This document shows, piece after piece, positions 1 through 12,100 of a stretch of 64,000 bases of DNA. Position numbers and translations under genes: made by a program. This DNA comes from Linyphia triangularis (taxonomy: Eukaryota > Arthropoda > Arachnida > Araneae > Linyphiidae). The stretch is taken from the NCBI GenBank assembly GCA_963978545.1, contig OZ021729.1, forward strand, positions 14,473,501-14,537,500. Direction: 5' to 3'. Under the pieces are notes generated by a model. The model did no database searches. It saw nothing but the letters and a program-made list of their open reading frames with translations, and was not told where the DNA came from. Position 1 is the first letter of the stretch; the number at the start of each line of letters is the position of its first letter.

Positions 1-130
1 GAGGGTTATCTCGAAGAAAAGTCGCTACTTCTTGAGGATCCAAGGGATTTTTTAGCAAACCATGGTCTTGTAGAAATTGGATGCCTTTACTTGGTTGGGA
101 ATTGAACTGCTCTGTACCAGTTATAAGAAT
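1..130 (-). CDS. GBF1: GBF1 coding exon 13 (residues 718-760, runs off the window)
   Basis: The acceptor is cttttcag at 131-138. It encodes [20 protein letters not shown] and then [20 protein letters not shown], the segment that leads into the Sec7 domain. No donor appears before base 1, so the exon continues outside the window. Confidence 0.95.
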   Translation of the reverse strand, partial: MLITGTEQFNSQPSKGIQFLQDHGLLKNPLDPQEVATFLRDNP

Positions 131-3107
131 CTGAAAAGTAGGCAAAAATTTAGCACAACTGAGTAATAAATTGAATTATAATCTTCCATAAACATTTAAT
201 TTTTCATGAATACGCAATTTCTGAAATCTGAAACTAACTAGGAACAATAAAAAGAGTTGCCTATTTTTTAATGTCTGGCTATTTTTGAAGGAGAGAGTTA
301 TGAGATGTAATAAACCAGCGGGTCTCAACCCATGGGCCGTGGCCCATGAATAGCGGGGCACTGGGCCACGGACACTGGTCGTAAATCTAAACCAATATAA
401 ATGTTATAGAAGCTTCAGAAGTAGAGATAGGAATAATCAGGTCAATGGTGTAACGAGTGAATAATGCATGCATTCAATAGCATAGATGTAACTATCCAGT
501 TTTAATCCAGATATTTTACTCTCTCATGGGGGACAAACAATGTAAAAAATCCCATGAACTTTTTTTTTTAACTTTGACCACTTATTTTTTAGTTTTCTTA
601 GAGTTGTGATAGCAAAAGTATAAAAAATAAAGTTCCTTTCTATATAAAAAAGAATATTATTTAATATTTCTTATATTTTATTAATTACTGAACATATTTT
701 ATTAGCTAATGGGCTGCAAAGCTTTTTTTTTAACAAAGTAGGTGGTTCGAACAACTAAAAAGGTTGGGAATTACTGCAATGGACTATTCATGGTACAAAA
801 GTTACACAAGGGCTTACTTCACTAAGTCGTCAGGACAACATCATCTCAACTATTGACAGCAGTCGAATTTCAAAGGAGAAACCTGGCATTGGATGTGCAA
901 AGAGGAATTTGGTCCCTAATCTGTTTCTAAGGGAGAAACCCAAATACTCCCAGCAGGCAGCTAAATAATTGTAATCACAACACACAATGGTGTCTACTAA
1001 CTTTTGATATCACATTTCAGAGTGCATTGCAACAAACACAAATTTTCTCTTTAATAGGTAAGTGTTCAGTCTTCAAGCTATGAATTTGGCCAATACTGAT
1101 TATATAACTTTTCAAAAAACCAGTAACAATATCAAAGATCCAAGCTTCAAGTTTTATTCATGCCTGAATTCTTATTTCTTACTAGAAACTGCAATTAACA
1201 AAATTTTCTGTAACTATTCATTGAATGTGGAAAATTCCTCTTCTACAGATGAAGAGGGACCATTCTTAAGATATTATTGAGACAGTAAGATATCTCAATC
1301 AGTCTAACTTTGAAAGCTCTTAACTTCTTTATTTTGATAAATATTAAAAAAAAGTTTTGGACATAACACTTTCTTTAATGGAATCTATATTGATTTTGAA
1401 CAATTAAAGACATACTTCAAAATTTAAAAAAAAAAATAACAAACTGTTTTTAAAAGGTATCATAGAATGAAAAACTTACTTTCTTTTTACATTTAACAGC
1501 CTTTAAAATTTCATGACCAGGAATTTCTTGAGAAATTTTCATTCGGTTTGGCATAATCAAAGGTTTCTGCTTCGTTGGTACTTCAACTACAGACACATTC
1601 TTTTCAAGGCCATGATTCGAGACCAGCTCTTGGCCCAATAAATAACCAGAAGCTCCTTGCTGAAGCACCCCACGTTTAGAAGAGTCCACAGAATCGGCTT
1701 CTAAATTTGCAAAAATAAAATTTATAAATAAAAGCATATTGCTATTTGTAGCATTTTAATAATAGAATGACTTAATTTGATGTAGAGAATTGTTTAAATT
1801 TTTAATAAACTAATAACAGTTCAAATACATACACTAAAGATACACTAAATACATACGCTAAAGCTAAATTGGGTGGCTTTATATAAATACTAAGAAAAAG
1901 ACGCCTCTATGATTTCCGGGCAAATGCATCAGCAAGGTCTTGGAAATGCAATACACACTTTTAATAAGAGTTACTTAACTGTTTTACAAACAAATTATGA
2001 AATAATTAATATATCCTCCTGAAACCCCGCATACATTCAAATGCACATCGAATTTTGAGTGCATAATTTTTCTTTGCATGAAATAGCCGAATTCAGTCCT
2101 ACAGCTGATGGTAGTTCCACTGATTGTGATGAAGTAGAGCCAGTAAAGAAACAGCAAAAAACAGTTCCTCTGCCAGTCGAGGCATCACGAAAAGTTGGTG
2201 CGAAGCCCATGCCAGCAATGGACACTACTTTTTTCCATGTTGTCGGATGTTTGAATGTTCAGTGCAAACACATTTGTTTTGCACTAACTGTAAAGTAATT
2301 TTATGTATCACGTCCTCACAAAATTGTTTTGCGGCCTTTCATGATTAAATTTCACATCTGAACAATTAAATTTCAGAATTTTTGCAAGCTTAAGGAGACA
2401 AGTCATTTTTTGTCCCATCTTTATAGCTGAAACCCAATAACTTTAAAAATACATTACATAAAACCAAAAGAATAATAAATATAAAAATTAACTTTAAATC
2501 ATGTTTTAAACAGTTGTGGGTCTCGGGAGGATATTGCAACAAAATAATTTTCAATTTTTAGATATAAACATGTTAAATACAAAGAAAAGCTTATATTTGA
2601 ACAATGGTTGTTTACCTGCTATTTGAATAAAGCTGTCTATATAACTTAATGCATATTTTATCAAATGTCTTTCAATTTTGCCACAATTTAAAGGAGAATT
2701 TTTTTCATATCATAAATTCACAAAGTAAAAAATAATATATTTGTATAATATACAAGAAGTAATTTTATAATAGCTACAACAAGAATAATCCTAAAAGGTA
2801 GAAACAAAAATTTTAAATCTTCTTTTTAAAACTATCATTCTGAAATTTTTTTGGGTCAATATATTTTAAATATAGCTATTGAATAAACTATTTTATATTA
2901 AAACAGCTTTCTAATTTTTTGAAACTTTAGAATGTTTCAAAATTTTGACTATTGTACAAGTCCAAAACTTATCATTCAAGTTGTATTTTTTTATACTAAA
3001 AAACTGACAAATATTAATAAAAAAAATTCTTTTATATTTTTTTTAGTCATTATTAGAATATTTTTCTGAAAAAACACTGCTAAAACTTCAAATAATATTT
3101 CATAAAA

Positions 3108-3140
<33 letters not shown>

Positions 3141-6100
3141 AGAATATTTAAAAATTCATGCATCAATGATCCAAAAAGATAAAATAATGACAAATATTCA
3201 AAAAAATATTCAAAAATTTTCATGGATCTATAATATATAGTTATTGAGTGCATATACAATGTTCATAAGATGAGTCCAGTCAAGAAGATTGGACTGATTG
3301 CAAAAATTTGGCAAATTTAATTAAATTTCTTAATTTCTAATATATTATCAGATTTATTTCCAAAATATAGCAACAAATTTGTTCTCAGACATCCTGATCC
3401 CAGTAAAGCAACATCCAACAAGATATATACAGAGTTTGAATATACAGAGACTGAAGCAAATAATTTTCCATGACGCAAAAAATCGAATCACAAAAAAAAC
3501 AAAAAAACCCTACATGACTTTTACTAACACGAATATAGTAAGTAAATCAATGTACCATAAAATGATTTTTTCAGTAACTTCCAAATCGGAAGAAAAAGGG
3601 GAAAATAATTTTTTATTCTTTGATATTTCCGTGTTAAAAAAAAGCTAATCAATTATTAATAATAAAGAAATATTTGAAGAAAGAATAAGCAAATAATAAT
3701 AAATTATATCATTAAAAATCAAATATTTTGATATCAACAATGCAAAACAGAAGAAAGAAGATGGGAAAAAAAAATTAAAAAATGTAGACACATACTTATC
3801 AAAACTGTGTTCATTTCAGTTCTCATATTATGATTTTTTTAATCCTTCATCCACGAGACCTTACTCATGTGATGTTACAAATTTGGAGTTCAGAAATGTT
3901 TTCATTGGCCGCGGTTTTCAACTGTGACCGTTGTTTCCGTCAAAACGTAAATAAAAACATATTAATTTTCGATGAGCTGAATAGTGATCATGGCGTTTAT
4001 GACATCACAGTTAAGTGATTTTGTTTAAAATGTTTAGAAATTCAATGCATTTCCATGACTTATGACCACTTTTTTGTTCAAAATCATGACTTTTCATGAC
4101 AAAATTTACCCAATGTCCAAATTGATGACTTTCCATGACATTTCCTGACTTTGTATATGCACAGAAACCCTGTATTTACTTGGCTACACATTTACCAGGA
4201 TTCAGTTATAAACATTAAACTTCTTTTTGACACACACTAGCCCAGAACCTAACTTTTAAAGATATAGAAATAGACAAAATAACAATAAAATAAACAGTCA
4301 AGTGCATTTTTAAACTAGCTCCATATCTATGATATTAAATAAAATAAAGCAATTTAATATTAATACCTGCCGTATATGTTACAGATAAGTCCTTGCTTTG
4401 GTACAACATTCGAAACTGGCAATGATTTTCTATATTTTCGATGACAGCGAGAAGTGCCTCCAGTGACAACAGATGGACAGAATACAGCCCAGTGACGGGA
4501 TATGCATTCTGCAAGGGAAACACCCTTTTAGTATTTAGGAAAAATTAAGCAAGTTAAAATTCAAACTTAAGTTAGTTTAACAATGAAATATGTACCTTCG
4601 ATAGCATTTTTGTCAGCTCTTCAAAGAGGTTTGAGCAGTATAAGTCACAATCATAATTGATGTAGAGTTCGGTAACTAAACCAGGTATTCTCCATAACTG
4701 AGCTAAACAGTCTAGGCAAATTTCTCTCTGTTCGTAAGAAATTTTTGTTGTTTCAGAAGTGATCATTTCCATCAAGTTCTTCAAAAACATCTGGAAAAAA
4801 GGAAATACTAAAGTTTTAACATCACTCAATAATTTCTAATGACATTTCGCAATGAAATTGAAATATATTTCTTAGTCTATGAATGTTCTTCTGTTATTTG
4901 GTATAATTTTTTTCAGAAGTTTTTGGAATTGCTAGTTAATTTCAAGCTTTTATAAACATTTAAATACTTATAGGAGGTATATTACAAGCCTTCAGCAAAC
5001 CACACAAAGTGAGATAATGAGAAACTTGCACTAGTGAGGAAAATGAAATTTTTTTTTGTATTTTCTAGTGTTATCCAACGAATATATTTGAGCAGTGCAA
5101 TTATTTTTTATCTTTATGCTTTCAATTAATAAAAAATTGAGTTTCAAATTAGCTGAAATCAAAGCAAAAGTCACGTGACCAAAAACACATAAAAAACGGG
5201 ACGTTGTTACGCATAGATAAAGTCGAAAATCGGAGGAGAAATCTCACTCATTCCTTGTCTAAAACTGGTTCATCATCTGTATATTGACGACACACACAAA
5301 AGTAGATATTTCTCAACAAATCGCAAAGTGAAAAATTAAATATTTTTTTTAACTATCTATCTGAGCTCAAATTTTTGAAAGAATGGTATTGTTTTTCATG
5401 ATTATTTCTATATTTTTATTTAAAAATGAAACCAAAAAACGCAAAAGTTCTTCATTATGAATATTTTTGCATTTATTTCAGTAATGCAGAATCCATGACA
5501 AAATTTGGTTTTTGCAATATTATAACAAGTTTGTAATAGTTACCAATATCAATAGATAAAAGAAATGTTTTGGCTCTGACAGAAATATAATATTAGAGTA
5601 ATAACAATTGTTTATATTTTAAAGAATACTAAAAATATATTTACTTCTAATTGAAATTTCAGATGAGTTCTAAGAGCCTCAAATAGGAGAAAACACACTC
5701 TCAATGCAGCAGCAAACACTGTCAGACGCTCAATGGACATCAACTATGCAGAAGGAAAACATTAAATAAATATTAAACATCACAATTAAAATAAACACTT
5801 GATAATCTTACTGTAAGAAAAAATAAAATAAATTAGTTTAGAATTTAAAAAAAAAAAAAAAATTGAATTTTAATCTTGAAAAAAAACAACTTAGTAATAT
5901 ATATGTTAAGAATTTTTTTAATTAACATCTTAAATACAGATTGAAGCACATTTTTGGTGAAAATTCAAGCAGTATGCATGACAAATTAGCATTCAATACT
6001 TCCATACTGAAATAAATTATATAACATTTAAATTTAGGAAGGGATGCTTGACAACATTGTAGCAGTGCTTTCAAAAGTCGAAAACTTTAGACCACAGCAA

Positions 6101-9100
6101 TTGCTACTGCTTAATGGTTATAGTTTTAAGTTAAGCATGGAGAAGGCCTTGCTTCGGCTTCGATTTCAAGCTAGACCTGTACTTTGTTGGCTAAACGTAT
6201 TGCTCTTAGAGCCAGGGAAACCCAAAAAGGGCACTTATAATAAACAATTCAAAAGAATCAAATGTAATAATGGTACTCTTCCGTTATCCGGGCGCAAATG
6301 TCGCCAACCAAACGTGAGGTGTCGCCAAGCGAAGCGAATTGAAGGAAAATGTGCTAGAAGAAATTTGGCGAAATTCTACATTATTTAGTGATTTATCGCT
6401 TGCGCCCAGAAAACGGAAGAGTACCGTAAAAATATCGAATTAAAATAATAAATACCAAGCAATAAAATACCAAATTAAAAAATAATACCAAGCAATAAAA
6501 AAATAATAAAATCAGTGGACACAGTAGTAAATATAAAAAACTTATGTGTAACCTGCACATTTAGGTTGGTTGTATTCAGATTATCTGGCGCCGTCAGCAA
6601 CACGAGGGCTATAATGCGCCGAAACATTCGTCATTAGACAAGCCAACATACATTTACAAACACCCATGCCAACACGGGACTCGAACCCGCAACCTCGCGG
6701 TCTAGAAGCAAGCACGCTAACCACTATACTGTTTGGTCGGCCCTGCACATTTATGATTGCTTGAAATTGCTTTTTTAAAAGTTCATAATAGATATTGTAT
6801 TCCACTGTTGAGAGATACAAGTTTCCTTAGGTTTTCTCAACAAGCTTAAATTGATATTTTCTCTTTTTTATAGTTTTTCCATTTACTATACACTACCAGA
6901 ACTTCTCAAGATTTTCTGACTATTTTTGATTTAATAAATTTTGATTTTCAAACAAGTAACACTATATGCAATTGTATATAAACTTGTTAAAAGAGCAGGT
7001 TTTAGTCTTTAAATAGGTAAATCATTTACCAATCTTTGTTTTGATTAAAGGAAGAAGGAATAGCCACAAAAAACTGCTTGGAAATTATACACACACATGC
7101 AGCTATATGTGACAAATAAGGTTTGAAGAAAGTCGATTACTAAAAGAAACTTAACCTACAGCAAATAGATTTCTGCACGTTTCATCCCTAATCAGCACCA
7201 AGAAAGAACTAAATCTTCCAAGATTATCAGCTCCAGCCTCTAAAGCAACTGTTAATAAATTAAGACCAACTTGAATCATTGTTTCTGAATTATGCCGATC
7301 TTGAGGGTTAACTAGGCTTACAAGGTACCGGAAGAGTTCTCGAACACAAGGTAAACCATAAGGCACCAAAGGTCCTGTACCTGGTACAAGAAAATAAATA
7401 TTTAGGAAACTAGGAGAGTAGTAAAGGTTTGCACATTCAAAACAAAAATTCAATACAAAGAGTTTTTATTACTTAACCTAGATATAAATAACTTAAAATG
7501 CAAATTACTAACAAAAAGATAAAAATGTCATAAGGTCAAAATATTATTCATGATCAAGAATCACTAGAACAGAAAGAGCAACAACTAATTAAATTAACAC
7601 ACATACATATTTTGATTCAAATTATGTGGATTTATAAGGGAACATGAAAACTAAATGGGCAATTTTAATTAACAGAACTTTAAAACATTTTTTATAAGTT
7701 ATACGCTTAGCAAAATGACTAGGTATAGTATAGCAGGGTTCCCAGGATTGAAGAAAAGAATTCAAGGACTTTCAAGGACCTTTTTAAGAAAATTCAAAGC
7801 CCTTTATTAGGAAAATTCAAGGACCAAAAAATTAATAACTCAGATGTAAAATTACAAAACGGAGATTATTGGCGGTCACTTAATAATTCAAGGACTTTCA
7901 TGGACCTTATCCTTTCTTCAAAGACTTTCAAATACCAAATTTCATAAAAAAAAATAAAAATTCAAGAACTTTTAAGGCCTGTGGGAACCCTGTATAAGGA
8001 CATATTTCATTTTTATGAAATTTAAAAAACATTATAACTACAAATTCCAGCATAAAATTTAAGGGATTATTTTTTAAACAAGATGGGGGAGGAGTGACAA
8101 ATGTTTGAAAGATTTTGCTTAAAAAGTGCTTTCCACTGAGCAGAGAAATTTGTCACAGTAAAGGTGTTGGGTACCTTAATGGTACCTGGTATAAAACTGG
8201 TCTAAAAATATTGCAGCCTTTCTTAAGTCTAGATGATTATGTGACAGAGCATGTCCAAGTTCGGTAGAAAAGCTAAGGCTTCTATATTGTTTTAAATAGT
8301 TAGCTTTTAAAGTTTTGAAGTCAAGAATCCATAATAACAGGGTGGCCACAAAATGCAGGAAAAAAAGTTCCCTGACAGATTTCTAAAAAATTCCCTGGTT
8401 TTAGGGCAAACTTTTTTCCAAATAACCCTTATTTTCTTAGGTTTTCCAGATGTCTAGACACCCTGATCAAATAGAACATGTATTCTAAAGAGATTATATG
8501 CAATTTTTAAAAAAATAGTTTTGCTGGTAAAAAAAAAGTTTAAATTATTCCGTAACATTAAACTTCTAATGGCTTACCCCTACAAATCTCCATGTAAATA
8601 GCACCAAAATATAGATGAATGTGCCTTAAAAAATACAAAATTTCCCTGATTTTCATGGAATTTTAAAAAGTTCCCTGACATTTCCCCGATTTCCAGGTTC
8701 TGTGGCCACTCTGTACAAAAACCGAACAGGGGAGGAGAAAAAAACAGTTTGAGCATTTTCTGCAAAATTCCACTACATTACTATAAAAGTTACTCTGATC
8801 ACTGACATTCATAATTTTTCAATGGACGTCTTGCGACTTTTTAGTACGGCAGAATTTGCAATTAAAATTAGATCTTCTAAAAAACACATAATTCAAATAT
8901 CAGTTAAATTAAATAAACCTGAATTTAAAAACTTCACAATACCTAACAATGATAGCATGCCATCATACCTTCTTTTGGCTGCTGATGAGGCGTAAAACGA
9001 ACTCCCCTTGGATTCACATAGTCTGAGTCCTCGTGTTCCACTACGGGTGCTTCTTCTGAAGCAGTTACACTGCCTGCTTCACTGCTCAGCTCTAGGGATT

Positions 9101-12100
9101 CATTGAGCTTCTTCTGTAGGTAAGAACACAAAGGTGGTAACAATTATCCAGCAAAATAAATTCTCAGATACTTTGTGAGTTTTTTCAGGATTTTTTTTTT
9201 TTTTACTTCATTGATATGTCGTTAAGAAAACTATTTGCACATTTTCAGCCACCGTGACTTTATGTTTTGTACAGTAAAATGTTACAAAAATAATTAACTA
9301 GAAGTTACTTTGAAGAAGTTTATGGTTCAGTGTTGATTTTAGGACAACTCTAGTTTTGATTGAGCTTAAAGCTTGGACAAAACTAGTTTGACTTTGGTAG
9401 CAGGTAAAAATGTTTATATCTATATATTTTACAGAATGATAAATCCATACCCAAACTGGATGAATCCTCAAATACTTAATTTTAGATTTAAGTAAAATGA
9501 ATTTAAACAATTTTTGGCTGCATTACTTGTAAATTTAACATCTAGATTAAACATGTTCAAAATTTGGCTAAGACAGTTACAAATGTAGCAAAAATATTAT
9601 AACAGATATACAGCAAAAATGCGGAAATACACCATATTGTTAAAATAGCATTTTAAATTCCTTTGCAAACAGAACAAAATTACGATCATATATACCTGAG
9701 GGCAGTTTTCATTTTCATTAAGTGAAATTGGAATTATCTCATTAGTTTCAACATCTTTAGCATCCGAACTGATGTCGACAGAATATGGCTAGAGGAAAGA
9801 ATTGTACGAGAAAGAAAAATATGAGCAAAAATTTCATTAAAAATATTAAATTATTTAGCTTTAACTGCAGTTATTATATATTTTCTTACTCTATTGATAT
9901 TTAAAAAAAGAACATTCCGTCAAGATGTAAACAACAATAAGTGAAATTTACAACCAGGTATAAATGGTATGAAACTAGATACAAATGAAGAAATTCACAT
10001 TAAATTAAAGCTGAGCAGTTTATAACTTGTTTTTTTTTACAATTTATGTAAAGTTGATTGGTTTACATAAATTGTAAAAAAATACGAGATGCACATATAT
10101 ATAAACTTCTAAGGAAGTATGGTAGCTGTTTTAGTGGCAAACACTGTTAAATACAATTAGATAATCTGAAAGTTGAATGATAATATACAGGCAGGCTGTA
10201 TAAAGTTAAGTTAAAATAAAGCAAACAGTTGAATAAAAAAGCTCAAACACATAAAAATTTTATAATACCAATATAATTCTGCTGTCATAAGGTAAAAAGC
10301 CCGAAATCCAAATGCATATTTTTACACTTTTATATTTGTCCTTTAAATTAAAATTTTTTTTTGTTATTGTTGAATAGATTTGCATGACCTAATGAACTTA
10401 AGCCGTTCAATGAAATAAAAAGATTATTTTCTAAGGACTAATCAGGATGTGTCAAAATTTGTTGCATTTGAATTTGTTTCGTATTTATGGTCTTTCAGTT
10501 TATGACAGCAGAATTACAGCCTGGTTTTGCATAGGATTTATATCATTATACAAATGTTTAATTTCAAATTTAACTGAAAAAATGTGGGAAGACTAAAATT
10601 TTAACACTAGTGTAGTAGCAGAAATTAACATAAAATTGTTAGTGCTTACATAACATTTTTTGAATTTTAGGTGTTAAGTCATAAGGTTGGAAAAAAAGAA
10701 CATATTCTGAAAAAAAAGTTCCATGGACTGATACAGTCAATAATATATGCATTCTTGTGTCAAACATATATTTTATTTTAAAAGTTTATTTAGCTTTGAA
10801 ATAAGAGTTGTCAACAGGGTGGAATTTTGACAAGGGTTGGATTAAAAATATTACATATATATTGTTATAATTCAGGTGTTAAATCACGTTAATTCAAGTA
10901 TTTATGGCATTTCAGCTTATGACAGCAGAATTACAACCTGGCTTTGCACAGGATTTATACCATTAAACAAATGTTCCATCACGGATTTAACTGAAAAAAT
11001 GCTGGAAGACGAAAATTTTAACACTAGTGAAGTAGTGGGAGATTAACATAAAATTGTTAGTATTTACATAAAATTTTTGGAATTTTAGATGTTAAGTCAT
11101 AAGGTTGGAACAAAGGAACATATCGTTCTGAAAAAAAGTTCCATGGAATGACAGTCTATACATGCATTCTTGTGTCAAACATCTATATATATAATTCTCT
11201 TGCGTAACGTCCAACTTTGGCTGTATTTCTGTGAGCAGAATGACAACGACTTCAATCACCAATCTTCTAAATGCACTTTATGCACGAATTTCCAGTCAAT
11301 CACAATATATCTTTTGAAATTCGACTAATACATCTGGCAACAGAAACAACTTGGATTCGCTATATTTTTCTTTTCTTATTACAATCTACAGATAGAAATT
11401 ATTGCCTATTTAAAACGTATTAATTTAATAGTTACGATGATGCAAGAATAAATAGATCCAAGATGTGTACATTTCTTTTGGATTAGAATTCCGGATAAAT
11501 CAGACTTTTCGGAAAAGTTATCTGCTGGAACATGTTCCAGAGGTCGCCAGGTTGCATTCAGCGCTAAATCGCCAATTTTAAAAAAATCGCTAAGAGGCGT
11601 TGTGCAGTAAATCTGAACCTATACTCATCTTTAATCAGTGCAAATTCAGTTATTACGAATTAAAAACTATCAAAATAACGAATAAAACCACCCACTCAAC
11701 TTCAAAATCTCATATGAAAATTAAAAAAAAAAAAACTATTGGCGAAATATGGCTAATTTTCTCGCCAAATTTGATTTTCAAAAAATTCCGGTTGATTGAA
11801 TGCTGGATAATTGGCCTTTCACTGTTTTATTTTATTTTCTAAGTATCGCAAAAAAGATTAAGTGAGCATATGATTGCTTCGTTAAGAAATTTCGATAAGC
11901 AACTTTAATTATTTTGGCGCTTCATACAAAACCAGCCCGTAAATTTTAATTGTTCAATGAAATAACAGATCTTTTTTAAATATATGTACAAAACTGTTTA
12001 TTTTTGTTGTTTTCCAAGATCTTTCTACTACGTTGCCACACTGTCCCTGCTTAAAACGCGTCTCGACAGCAACAGAATAATGACGTGGCAAGTATTCTGA

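Larger units (their letters stand above)
1701..4366 (-). other. GBF1 intron 11 (2.7 kb)
   Basis: Very AT-rich. It holds a coding-like antisense fragment at 2059-2250, a poly(A) tract at about 3112-3138, and a probable CAGGG-family element at 3430-4172. Confidence 0.85.
5744..7159 (-). other. GBF1 intron 8
   Basis: It contains a 154-bp MITE (6272-6425) and a SINE (6564-6741), each with its own TSD. The remainder is AT-rich without recognisable features. Confidence 0.85.
7381..8968 (-). other. GBF1 intron 7
   Basis: It carries two MITEs of the CAGGG class (7734-7992 and 8338-8713). Otherwise AT-rich with nothing more supported. Confidence 0.85.

Noticed and set aside
6044..6388. 114-codon plus-strand frame
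   Set aside because: It runs through GBF1 intron DNA into a MITE and has no family resemblance or splice context.
6662..6742. A tRNA gene on the minus strand
   Set aside because: The pol III boxes are present, but the sequence continues into a non-tRNA body and is bounded by a 12-bp TSD, so it is a SINE. The same reasoning applies at 19,022 and 39,284, although no TSD was readable there.
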